Source: an uncultured Candidatus Soleaferrea sp. (GTDB taxonomy: Bacteria; Bacillota; Clostridia; Oscillospirales; Ruminococcaceae). Taken from it: a DNA stretch of 27,403 nucleotides. Positions within the stretch are counted from its first letter, which is position 1. Each line of letters starts with the position of its first letter. The position numbers and the translations under genes are program-made. The stretch spans positions 1 to 27,403 of the forward strand of contig CAKTAG010000007.1 of the NCBI GenBank assembly GCA_934527325.1, written 5' to 3'. Of this stretch, positions 15,991 to 23,993 are shown in pieces. The notes beneath the pieces are model-generated. The model did no database searches, was not told the origin of the DNA, and saw only the letters and a list, made by a program, of their open reading frames with translations.

Positions 15991-18021
15991 TTGTATTTAA
16001 AAAAGTGGATATTGAACGAGAATAAAGAGGTAAATTTAGAAATAGAAAATTTTTCCCCAATTTTAAGGCTAGTATTAAAAAATAGAGGGTTAATTACCAA
16101 AAAAGATGTAGATAATTTTGTAAATGCTAATTTTGATTTTAAAGATCCTTTTTGTTTAAAAGATATGGAAAAAGCTGTTGATAGAATAAAGTTGGCAATT
16201 GAAAATGATGAAAAAATAATAATATATGGTGATTATGATGTTGATGGAATGACTAGTACAGTAGTATTATTGTTATATTTATCTAAACTTGGTGCAGATG
16301 TTAATTTTTATATTCCTTCTAGAGAAACAGAAGGGTATGGTTTAAACGTTAAAGCTATAGATAAGTTAAGTGAAAAATGTAGTTTAATAATTACAGTAGA
16401 TAATGGAATAACAGCTATTGAAGAAGTAAGATATGCAAATATGTTAGGCATAGATGTAATAATTACTGATCATCATAAGCCATTAAGTGAGTTGCCAAAT
16501 GCTGTAGCAGTGTTGAACCCGCATAGAGAAGATTGTGAAAGTGGTTGTAAAAACTTGGCTGGGGTAGGAGTTGTTTTCAAATTAATATCTGCATTAGAAG
16601 GTAATTATGAAAATATAATAAAAGAATATTCAGATATTATTTGTTTGGGAACTATAGCAGATGTTATGCCTATAGTAGATGAGAATAGAAGTATTGTTAA
16701 AGCAGGGTTTGAAAAAATAAAAAAGAACCCGAATATTGGCATAAAAGCATTGTTAGATGTGGCAAAAGTTAACATTACTAATCTATCTATATTAGATGTT
16801 TCGTATAAATTAGCACCAAGGTTGAATTCAGCTTCTAGGTTAAATAATATAAAAATTTCTGTAGATTTATTGTTATGTAATGATTGTGTTAAAGCGGAGG
16901 AAATAGCAAAAAAAATAGATGAAACAAATAATGAGAGAAAAAAAATAGAAAATGACATGATGGATGAAATAACTCAAATGGTTATGCAAAATCCGGAATT
17001 AGTAGCTTTAGATGTAATAGTTATTGCTAAAGAAGGGTGGAACCATTCAATAGCAGGGATAAATGCATCTAAGCTAGTTAATAAATATAGTAAGCCATGT
17101 ATATTAATTTCTATAGATGGTGAAACAGCTAATGGTTCAGGTAGAAGCATAGAAGGTTTTTCTTTAGTAGATGCGATTGATTGGTGTAAAGATGATTTGG
17201 TAAAATACGGTGGGCATACTTTGGCAGCAGGTTTTGTAATTGAAACAAAAAATATAGAAAGTTTTACAAAAAAAATAAATAATTTCATAAAAAATAATAA
17301 AAAATCAATGCCAGTTAAGTGCTATAATGTAGATGGCGAATTATTTAGCGAAGATATAACGGTTAAAAATATACGTGATTTAGAATTATTAGAGCCGTAT
17401 GGTGTAGGTAATGATATACCTTTGATGATGATTAAGCAAGCTAAAATATATAATATAAAGCCATTGGTTAACGGTAAATATACAAAAGTTTATGCTAAAT
17501 TTAAAGATTCTTCTAGGTTAGAATTTATTGCGTTTAATATACAATTTGATAATTTTTTATATAAAATTGGTGATGAGGTAGATTTTATAGTTAATTTAAG
17601 GTTAAGTGAGTATAATAATGTTATTTCACCTACTTTAATCATACAAGATGTAAGACTATCTAGTTTTGACCAAGATGAGTATTTTGCTAGTGTAGAAATA
17701 TATAATAAATTTAAAAATTTAGAAGATGTGGATTTAAACATTATAAAAAACAGTATGCCTACAAAAAAAGAGATGGCAGTTGTTTACAGGTATTTAAAAA
17801 ACATGATTAATAATTATACATATACCAATTTACCTAACCTTATAGAATATTTGTTTATAAAGCTTTCTGATTATAAATTAAATTATATAAAGATAGGTAT
17901 TTGTTTGGATATTTTTGAAGAATCTGGTATAATATCATTGACGTCGAAAGTTGAAATAATAGATTTGAAAGAAAAAGTAGATATACATAATTCTAAAACA
18001 TATAAAATTATTACCGGGTAA
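15991..18021 (+). CDS. recJ: Single-stranded-DNA-specific exonuclease RecJ
   Basis: RecJ degrades single-stranded DNA 5' to 3' in recombination and repair. The DHH phosphoesterase motifs are present: YGDYDVDGMTS (79-89), TVDNG (135-139) and the name-giving DHH at 160-162, followed by a DHHA1 domain with the glycine-rich YGGHTLAAGF near residue 407. The OB-like part and an extra C-terminal helical domain of about 100 residues bring the length to 676, within the range of Firmicute RecJ. The TTG start has AAGGAG ten bases upstream. It heads a run of seven genes in the same direction with small gaps. In Bacillus recJ, apt and relA are neighbours; here apt is missing between recJ and rel. Confidence 0.93.
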   Translation: MYLKKWILNENKEVNLEIENFSPILRLVLKNRGLITKKDVDNFVNANFDFKDPFCLKDMEKAVDRIKLAIENDEKIIIYGDYDVDGMTSTVVLLLYLSKLGADVNFYIPSRETEGYGLNVKAIDKLSEKCSLIITVDNGITAIEEVRYANMLGIDVIITDHHKPLSELPNAVAVLNPHREDCESGCKNLAGVGVVFKLISALEGNYENIIKEYSDIICLGTIADVMPIVDENRSIVKAGFEKIKKNPNIGIKALLDVAKVNITNLSILDVSYKLAPRLNSASRLNNIKISVDLLLCNDCVKAEEIAKKIDETNNERKKIENDMMDEITQMVMQNPELVALDVIVIAKEGWNHSIAGINASKLVNKYSKPCILISIDGETANGSGRSIEGFSLVDAIDWCKDDLVKYGGHTLAAGFVIETKNIESFTKKINNFIKNNKKSMPVKCYNVDGELFSEDITVKNIRDLELLEPYGVGNDIPLMMIKQAKIYNIKPLVNGKYTKVYAKFKDSSRLEFIAFNIQFDNFLYKIGDEVDFIVNLRLSEYNNVISPTLIIQDVRLSSFDQDEYFASVEIYNKFKNLEDVDLNIIKNSMPTKKEMAVVYRYLKNMINNYTYTNLPNLIEYLFIKLSDYKLNYIKIGICLDIFEESGIISLTSKVEIIDLKEKVDIHNSKTYKIITG

Positions 18022-18028
18022 TTTTTGC

Positions 18029-18033
18029 GGGAG
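18029..18033 (+). promoter_or_regulatory. Ribosome binding site fixing the rel start
   Basis: GGGAG lies nine bases before ATG 18043. The upstream TTG at 18025, which would add six residues, overlaps this site and has no SD of its own. Confidence 0.6.
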
Positions 18034-18042
18034 TGGTTTGTG

Positions 18043-20211
18043 ATGGAAAATATGTGGGAAAGGTTGATTAATGGGTTAAAAGTTAGTAATAAAAAGCTAG
18101 ATATGGATTTAATTAAAAAAACTTATGAATTTGCTAGTAAAGCTCATAGTGGTCAAAAAAGAAGGTCTGGAGAAGATTATATTGTACACCCTGTAGAAGT
18201 TGCTATTATTTTAGCTAATTATGGTATGGATACTGATACAGTTGTGGCTGGTTTATTGCATGATGTAGTGGAAGATACTGAGGTTACAATAGAGGATATA
18301 GGAAAAATTTTTAACCCAGAAGTAAAAAAATTAGTAAATGGAGTTACTAAAATTAGTAAAATTTCGTATGTAACTAGGGAAGATCAAAAGGCAGAAAATA
18401 TTAGAAAAATGATTATAGCTATGGCAGAAGATATACGGGTTATAATTATTAAATTAGCAGATAGGCTCCATAATATGAAAACAATAGAATATTTAAGGGG
18501 CCAAAAAAGAAGAGATAAAGCACTAGAAACCATGGAAATTTATGCTCCATTAGCGCATAGGTTAGGTATAAAATCAATTAAAGATCAACTAGAAGATCTT
18601 TCTTTAAGGCAATTAGATATAGTAGCTTACCAAGAAATTGAAGAATTTTTAAAAATAAAAAAATCTGAACGGGAAAAAATTGTTAAGGAAATAAAAGAAA
18701 CTATAACAGTGCGTTTAAATTACGAAGAACATCATGCGCATGTTGAGGGTAGAGCAAAAAGTGTTTACAGTGTTTATAAAAAGATTTATCAACATGGGTA
18801 TTCATTTGATGAAATATACGATGTTTATGCTGTTAGAATAATTGTTGATACTGAACATGAGTGTTATGATATGCTGGGAGTAATACATGATATGTATAAA
18901 CCTTTACCTAATAGGTTTAAGGATTATATTTCAACCCCAAAACCCAATATGTACCAATCTCTGCATACTACTGTTATAGATGAACATGGAATTATATTTG
19001 AAGTTCAAATAAGAACGTGGCAAATGCATTACACAGCAGAATATGGAATAGCTGCACATTGGAAGTATAAGGCTGGGGTAACAACAAAAGATGCAATGGA
19101 AGAAAAACTTGCATGGGTTAAAAAATTATTAGAAACGCAAAAAGAAGCTACTGATATTGATGATATTATAAGGTCTATAAAATATGATTTAACATCTGAT
19201 GAAATTTATTTTTTTACACCTAAAGGTGATGTGAAAAGTTTACCAGTTGGTTCTACTATTATAGATTTTGCTTATTCAATACATAGTGAAATAGGAGATA
19301 AATTGATAGGTGCAAAAGTTGATGGAAAAATAGTACCTATAACATACGAAATAAAAACTGGCCAGGTAGTGCAAATATTAACAACAAATAATAAAGAACA
19401 AGGCCCTAGTAGAGATTGGTTAAAAATTGTTAAAACTAGCCAGGCTAGAAATAAAATTAGAAGTTGGTTTAAAAAAGAAAAAAGAGAAGAAAACATATTA
19501 ACTGGTAAACAAGAATTTGAACGAGAATTAAGAAGAAATAAAATATTTTTTAAAGAGGATGAATATATAAATTTTATAGATTTGGTGGTAAAAAAATATC
19601 ATTACAATTCACCAGATGAATTTTATGCAGCTATAGGTTATGGTGGCGTTTACCTTTTAAAAATAATGCCAGTGGTTAGAGAGCTATATAATAAAATTTA
19701 CACAGAAGAATTAAAAAAGCAAAATACAGTTGTTAACAATGTTAGTAAAAAAGAAAAAGTTAGTAATAAGGTTGTAGTTGAAGATTTAGATGATTGTTTA
19801 GTGAAATTTGCAAGATGTTGTAGTCCATTACCAGGAGATGATATAGTAGGTTTTGTTACAAGGGGCTATGGAGTTTCTGTACATAGAGCGGATTGTAAAA
19901 ATATTCAAATAATGAAATGTGATAAAACATATAATGATAGATGGGTAAAAGTAAAGTGGTTGGACATAACAGATAATAAAGATGTTTTTAAATGCAATAT
20001 CCAAATTGTTGCATATAACAGAAGTAGGTTGTTAGCTAGTATTACATCTATAATTGCTAATGCCAAAATTCCAATTTATAATTTTAATGCTAAGGAAAAT
20101 GGTGATAATGCTTTAATAAGTATATCAATAGGGATTAATAGTGTTAGAAAATTAGATATAGTTATGAAAAGAATATCGGCTTTAAAAGATGTTATATCGG
20201 TGAATAGATAA
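18043..20211 (+). CDS. relA: Bifunctional (p)ppGpp synthetase/hydrolase, Rel
   Basis: This enzyme makes and breaks the stringent-response alarmone. From ATG 18043 it has 722 residues with the full long-RSH layout. The HD hydrolase has HP at 49-50, HD at 73-74 in GLLHDVVEDT, and IKLADRLHNMKT. The synthetase domain has RFKDYISTPKPNMYQSLHTT near residue 290. TGS is around 385-445, the zinc-finger-like ARCCSPLPGDDIVG near 590, and ACT from about 645 to the end. The RxKD sequence in the synthetase loop is the form found in bifunctional Rel enzymes, in contrast to ExDD of RelA-only enzymes, and the intact HD box agrees. It starts 21 bases after recJ and is followed 25 bases later by remA. Confidence 0.95.
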   Translation: MENMWERLINGLKVSNKKLDMDLIKKTYEFASKAHSGQKRRSGEDYIVHPVEVAIILANYGMDTDTVVAGLLHDVVEDTEVTIEDIGKIFNPEVKKLVNGVTKISKISYVTREDQKAENIRKMIIAMAEDIRVIIIKLADRLHNMKTIEYLRGQKRRDKALETMEIYAPLAHRLGIKSIKDQLEDLSLRQLDIVAYQEIEEFLKIKKSEREKIVKEIKETITVRLNYEEHHAHVEGRAKSVYSVYKKIYQHGYSFDEIYDVYAVRIIVDTEHECYDMLGVIHDMYKPLPNRFKDYISTPKPNMYQSLHTTVIDEHGIIFEVQIRTWQMHYTAEYGIAAHWKYKAGVTTKDAMEEKLAWVKKLLETQKEATDIDDIIRSIKYDLTSDEIYFFTPKGDVKSLPVGSTIIDFAYSIHSEIGDKLIGAKVDGKIVPITYEIKTGQVVQILTTNNKEQGPSRDWLKIVKTSQARNKIRSWFKKEKREENILTGKQEFERELRRNKIFFKEDEYINFIDLVVKKYHYNSPDEFYAAIGYGGVYLLKIMPVVRELYNKIYTEELKKQNTVVNNVSKKEKVSNKVVVEDLDDCLVKFARCCSPLPGDDIVGFVTRGYGVSVHRADCKNIQIMKCDKTYNDRWVKVKWLDITDNKDVFKCNIQIVAYNRSRLLASITSIIANAKIPIYNFNAKENGDNALISISIGINSVRKLDIVMKRISALKDVISVNR

Positions 20212-20236
20212 GCTAGTGGCATAAGGAGTGTGGTTG

Positions 20237-20470
20237 ATGAGCTTTATTGATATTGGATTTGGAAATATTGTTAATAAAGAAAGAATAATTACTGTTGTTT
20301 CACCAGATTCTTCACCAGTAAAAAGAACTATTGGACTAGCTAAGGAAAATGGTATGTTAATAGATGCTAGTTGTGGTAAAAGTACAAAATCTGTAGTTAT
20401 AATGGATAGTGGCCATGTTATATTATCTAGTATGGAAATTGCATTACTTAATTTAGAAAGATGCAATTAA
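20237..20470 (+). CDS. remA: RemA/DUF370 extracellular-matrix regulator
   Basis: This 77-residue protein has the strong RemA signature: IDIGFGNIV at the N-terminus, VVSPDSSPVKRTI, GMLIDASCGK and VVIMDSGHVILSS. In Bacillus subtilis RemA is a ring-forming DNA-binding protein that activates biofilm matrix and osmoprotection genes. Position is also diagnostic, since remA sits directly before gmk in many Firmicutes. The ATG at 20237 is chosen because AAGGAG (20223-20228) lies eight bases ahead; the earlier GTG at 20228 overlaps that site. It is a little shorter at the C-terminus than the Bacillus protein (about 87 residues). Targets in this organism are unknown. Confidence 0.9.
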   Translation: MSFIDIGFGNIVNKERIITVVSPDSSPVKRTIGLAKENGMLIDASCGKSTKSVVIMDSGHVILSSMEIALLNLERCN

Positions 20471-20501
20471 TGATTTATGATTTTTAGAAAGAAGGTTAGT
20501 T

Positions 20502-21080
20502 GTGGGTAGCGATAATAAAGGAATATTAATAGTGATTTCAGGTCCATCAGGTGTTGGAAAGGGAACATTGGTAAAAAAATTATTGAAAGAAGTAAATAAT
20601 ATTTATTTATCGGTTTCTGTTACAACTAGAAAGCCTAGAAGGGGCGAAGTAGATGGAAAACATTATAAATTTATTGCTTATGATGAATTTATTGATATGG
20701 TAAAAAATGATGGATTTTTAGAATATGCGAAGTATAATTCCAATTATTATGGAACACCAAAAAAAGAAGTTAGTGATATGCTAAATAAAGGTAATAATAT
20801 TATATTAGAAATAGATGTACAAGGAGCCTTTAGAGTAAAGGATAAATATAAAGAAGCACAAACTATTTTTATTATGCCACCGTGTGTGGAAGATTTATAT
20901 AAAAGGCTTAGAAGTAGAAATACAGAAACAAAAGAAGAAATAGAAAAACGAGTAACAATTGCAAAAGAAGAAATTAATTTAGCAAAAGAGTATGATTATG
21001 TTGTTGTAAACGATTCTGTAAAAAGTGCAGTAAATAAAATAAAGTGTATTTTAGAAGAAATACAACATATTACAGTGTAG
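20502..21080 (+). CDS. gmk: Guanylate kinase
   Basis: Gmk phosphorylates GMP to GDP with ATP, an essential step in nucleotide supply that also links to (p)ppGpp, made by the enzyme two genes upstream. The P-loop is G14-PSGVGKGT-22. The GMP-binding region SVTTRKPRRGEVDGKHYKF is complete, and the lid arginines appear in RLRSRNTETKEEI. Length (192) is standard. The GTG start has AGAAGG upstream. It lies in the conserved remA-gmk order, although the usual rpoZ does not follow; rsmD comes next. Confidence 0.95.
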   Translation: MGSDNKGILIVISGPSGVGKGTLVKKLLKEVNNIYLSVSVTTRKPRRGEVDGKHYKFIAYDEFIDMVKNDGFLEYAKYNSNYYGTPKKEVSDMLNKGNNIILEIDVQGAFRVKDKYKEAQTIFIMPPCVEDLYKRLRSRNTETKEEIEKRVTIAKEEINLAKEYDYVVVNDSVKSAVNKIKCILEEIQHITV

Positions 21081-21139
21081 CGATGTGTTAATTATTGTTC
21101 TTGGAGAGGAACGAAAAAAACTACTACGTTCATTATATT

Positions 21140-21144
21140 AGGAG
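21140..21144 (+). promoter_or_regulatory. Ribosome binding site fixing the rsmD start
   Basis: AGGAG lies seven bases before TTG 21152. Starting there gives the conserved MKIIAG opening of RsmD; the frame is open further upstream to 21095, but that extension matches nothing in the family. Confidence 0.6.
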
Positions 21145-21151
21145 TTTTATA

Positions 21152-21697
21152 TTGAAAATAATAGCGGGTAATAATAGAGGCTATAATATTATTTTCCCAC
21201 CTAATAAGGTAACAAGGCCTACTGCAAGTATAGTTAAAGAATCTTTGTTTAATATAATACAGTTTTATATTAATGGGTCAGATTTTTTAGATTTATTTTC
21301 TGGTTCTGGGCAAATAGGGTTAGAAGCATTAAGTAGAGGGGCAGGGCATGTTACTTTTGTTGATGAGAGTAAGTATTGTAAAGATTGTTTAGTTAAAAAT
21401 TTAAAAAAAATGAAAATAGAAAATAATTTTACAATTGTTACTTCAGATGTTTTTTATTATCTATTATATTGCCAAAAATTGTTCGATATTATTTTTTTAG
21501 ATCCACCGTATAATAAAGATTTAAGTAAAAATGTGTTAAAAAGAGTGGCAAACAATATAAAAAAAAATGGTATCGTAATAGTAGAAACAGAGAAAATAGA
21601 ATATTTGGATGAAGATTATAATGGTTTAAAAATTGTAAAGCAATATATTTATGGAAGGAAAAAATTAACTATTTATAAATTAAATAATTGCGAATAG
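21152..21697 (+). CDS. rsmD: 16S rRNA (guanine(966)-N2)-methyltransferase RsmD
   Basis: RsmD methylates G966 of 16S rRNA. From TTG 21152 the protein has 181 residues, the usual size. It begins with KIIAGNNRGYNI and has VTRPTASIVKESLFNI, the family signature. The SAM-binding loop is FLDLFSGSGQIGLEALSRGA (about 45-64), and the catalytic DPPY tetrad lies near residue 117. It sits between gmk and coaD, and the rsmD-coaD pair is very common in Firmicutes. About 70 untranslated bases separate it from gmk. Confidence 0.92.
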   Translation: MKIIAGNNRGYNIIFPPNKVTRPTASIVKESLFNIIQFYINGSDFLDLFSGSGQIGLEALSRGAGHVTFVDESKYCKDCLVKNLKKMKIENNFTIVTSDVFYYLLYCQKLFDIIFLDPPYNKDLSKNVLKRVANNIKKNGIVIVETEKIEYLDEDYNGLKIVKQYIYGRKKLTIYKLNNCE

Positions 21698-21737
21698 TGG
21701 ATTGTTAACTTATTTTTTACATATGGAGAAGTGGTTA

Positions 21738-22217
21738 ATGAAAACGGCTGTGTTCCCTGGAAGTTTTGACCCTATAACGAATGGGCATGTAGATGTTATT
21801 AATAGAGCTAGGGTAATTTTTGATAAGGTTATTGTTTTGGTTTTAAAAAATATTAATAAAAAAACAATTTTTTCTATTAATGAACGTGTGCAAATGATTG
21901 ATATGGTTTTTTATGGTGTTAATAATGTTGTTGCTTGTGAATATAGCGGACTTTTAGTTGATTATGTAAAGCAAATAAATAATGCTACAATTATTAGAGG
22001 TTTAAGGTCTGCTGAAGATTTTAAATATGAGATTGAAATGGCAATGATTAACAAAAAAATGTGCTCAAATGTAGATACGATTTTTTTCCCAGCTTATGGA
22101 GAAAATATGTGGATAAGTTCTACTTTAATAAAAAATATGCTATCTTTTAATGGAGATATAACTTGGATTGTTCCAGAGGCTATAAAAAGTATGATATTAA
22201 AAAAATTTAAAATTTAG
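21738..22217 (+). CDS. coaD: Phosphopantetheine adenylyltransferase
   Basis: CoaD transfers AMP to 4'-phosphopantetheine to give dephospho-CoA, the penultimate step of coenzyme A synthesis. The nucleotidyltransferase motif GSFDPITNGHVDVI is at the N-terminus, RGLRSAEDFKYEIEMA lies mid-protein, and the ISSTLIK motif near the end replaces the common ISSxxVR. The ATG at 21738 gives 159 residues, standard length, and has GGAG nine bases upstream; the open frame before it (from 21702) is not part of the family. It follows rsmD as expected. Confidence 0.94.
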   Translation: MKTAVFPGSFDPITNGHVDVINRARVIFDKVIVLVLKNINKKTIFSINERVQMIDMVFYGVNNVVACEYSGLLVDYVKQINNATIIRGLRSAEDFKYEIEMAMINKKMCSNVDTIFFPAYGENMWISSTLIKNMLSFNGDITWIVPEAIKSMILKKFKI

Positions 22218-22251
22218 TAAAATAATTTAGTTACAATAAAGGATGTTTGAA

Positions 22252-22731
22252 ATGCTTATAGAAAATTTAATTGAAGAATTAGAAGAATTATTAAATAAGG
22301 CTTGGAGTGTGCCTTTGACTGGTGGCAAATGTTTAATTGATGCAGAAGATATAGAAAGAATATTAGATGATATTAGGTTAAATTTACCACAGGAAGTTCA
22401 AAAAGCTAGGGAGATAATGGATAAAGAAAATAAAATCATAGAAGGAGCAAGATCTGCAGGTGAAACAATAGTTGAAAAGGCAGAAGAAAGAGCAAAAACA
22501 ATAATTGATGAACAAGAAATTGTTAGGTTGGCAAAGCAAAGGGCAAAAGATGTTGTAATGTCTGCGCAGCAAAAAGAAAGGGAAATTAAACAAAGCGCTT
22601 ATGAATATGTTGAAAATATGATGGCTTCTTTAGAAAATTCTATGAAGAAATGCATAGCTGACATTAAAGATATAAAATCTACAATTCATGCACAAAAAGT
22701 TAGTGAACGAAAAACAAAAATTCAAAATTAA
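22252..22731 (+). CDS. Conserved coiled-coil protein of the coaD neighbourhood (often labelled 'ATPase')
   Basis: This 159-residue protein is mostly helical. A short N-terminal part (LIEELEELLNKAWSVPLTGGKCLIDAEDIERILDD, residues 5-39) precedes a long heptad-rich coiled coil full of Ala, Glu, Lys and Arg. A similar protein follows coaD in many Clostridia, with the same short N-terminal module and a block like ARSAGETIVEKAEERA. It is often named ATPase because it resembles stalk subunits of V-type or F-type ATPases, but it has no nucleotide-binding motif. DivIVA-like division scaffolds have a comparable build. No function is known. ATG 22252 has AAAGGA eight bases upstream; the ATG at 22243 overlaps that site. 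It ends 12 bases from the convergent spoIID. Confidence 0.8.
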   Translation: MLIENLIEELEELLNKAWSVPLTGGKCLIDAEDIERILDDIRLNLPQEVQKAREIMDKENKIIEGARSAGETIVEKAEERAKTIIDEQEIVRLAKQRAKDVVMSAQQKEREIKQSAYEYVENMMASLENSMKKCIADIKDIKSTIHAQKVSERKTKIQN

Positions 22732-22743
22732 CTGTAGCGGGTT

Positions 22744-23898
22744 TTAATTTATATTAGAAACATAAGCAAATGAGATATTAGAATAATAGTGTTTTAAAAT
22801 TTCATCAAACGAAGAACCATTTTTAGCCATATAATTGGCGCCATATTGGCTTAACCCTACACCATGGCCATAGCCTTTAACTGTGAATGTAAATGTATGT
22901 TTTGGGTTATTATATAGAACATTAAAATTTAAAGAACGTAAATTAAAAAGATTTCTAATTTTATTTCCAGAAATTTCAGTGTCGTCAATGGTAACAGAAA
23001 GTACAGAACTAGAGTTAGAGCGCTTAATATTTTCAAACCATTTAGAAGGTTCTGGTGGAAGATGTAAAGATGGGTAATTATCTAACAAAATTTTTTTTAC
23101 TTCGTTGGTTGTTAAAGTTAATGTAGTTTCATAATCAGGTGCAAGGTCATCTCCGTAACTTTCTGTAGGTAGTAAGTATGGTGCTTCACCACCCCAAACG
23201 TTATTGGCAGATTCTGTTTTACCACTTGATATTGCGTGGTAAGCTGCAATTATTGGTTCATTGTTATATAGCATTATAATATCTATAACATCGTTAGTGG
23301 CAGATGTTATAGCAGCCCAGTACTCATTGAATTTATTGGCGAATTTTTTTTCTGCAATTTCTTTAGTTACGTATTTTTTCCAATTAGTTGGATCTGCAGA
23401 AAAATCAGCGCCATTTAAAGAAGGGTCTGGGTGTTTTTTTTGCTCTTCCCTCATTTTTAGTGCATATGTGTGGGCGGAAATTGCTTGCGCTTTCAAAGCC
23501 TCTGGGTGAAAGTTTGGTGGCATTTCAGCACAAACAGCACCTATTACGTAATCTTTTTCAGGAATATGGTCTATATTTCCAGTTTGAATATTTAATATAT
23601 TAAAATATCCGTCGGAATGAAAAGTGTGTTCTATGTTTAATGGGTTTGAAGTTGTTTTGGCAGCAGATATAATATTAGAGAGTTCCTTAAGTTGAGATTT
23701 TTCTTTTTTAGAGAGTAAATTTTTGTTCGAGATATTTTTAGTTGTTGTTATGGTAGGTTTATTTTTAACTGATTTATTGTAATTAATGGTTAAAGTAGGA
23801 ATAGATTTTTGAATTTTTAAATTTATTAAAGGTGTTAATAATAAAATTAGATATAGTACAGAAAATATTAAAAAATTTTTTTTCATTGATTTTTTCAT
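22744..23898 (-). CDS. spoIID: Stage II sporulation protein D (peptidoglycan lytic transglycosylase)
   Basis: SpoIID is anchored in the mother-cell membrane and, with SpoIIM and SpoIIP, dissolves septal peptidoglycan during engulfment of the forespore. The 384-residue protein has one N-terminal membrane helix (about 9-26), an additional Lys/Thr/Ser-rich linker of about 60 residues that makes it longer than the usual 330-350, and the catalytic domain. E125 in VCAEMPPNFHPEALKAQA corresponds to the catalytic glutamate. The closing motif GHGVGLSQYGANYMAKNG is intact. GGAGG sits nine bases before the ATG. Its reading direction is opposite to the coaD string; it is divergent from glnA with 95 bases between. 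A sigma-E site is expected, but I cannot point to one. Confidence 0.94.
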   Translation of the reverse strand: MKKSMKKNFLIFSVLYLILLLTPLINLKIQKSIPTLTINYNKSVKNKPTITTTKNISNKNLLSKKEKSQLKELSNIISAAKTTSNPLNIEHTFHSDGYFNILNIQTGNIDHIPEKDYVIGAVCAEMPPNFHPEALKAQAISAHTYALKMREEQKKHPDPSLNGADFSADPTNWKKYVTKEIAEKKFANKFNEYWAAITSATNDVIDIIMLYNNEPIIAAYHAISSGKTESANNVWGGEAPYLLPTESYGDDLAPDYETTLTLTTNEVKKILLDNYPSLHLPPEPSKWFENIKRSNSSSVLSVTIDDTEISGNKIRNLFNLRSLNFNVLYNNPKHTFTFTVKGYGHGVGLSQYGANYMAKNGSSFDEILKHYYSNISFAYVSNIN

Positions 23899-23993
23899 TA
23901 GTTTATTCCTCCAAAAAGCTCTAATTGCTAATAATAGGATATTCAGAATAATGGAAAAAAATTCATTAATATAAAAAAAGGGGATTTTATAAA

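Noticed and set aside
22107..22115. Second TGTGGATAA (DnaA-box match) inside coaD
   Set aside because: It encodes the conserved Met-Trp-Ile-Ser stretch of CoaD, so the protein explains it.
22883..23603. Three short + strand open frames across spoIID
   Set aside because: They are shadows of spoIID on the other strand with no ribosome sites or recognisable domains.
23899..23993. glnA promoter candidate (TTGCTA, 16 bases, AATAAT) and GlnR/TnrA box
   Set aside because: The -35 is poor and no TGTNA-N7-TNACA element is present, so neither is claimed.
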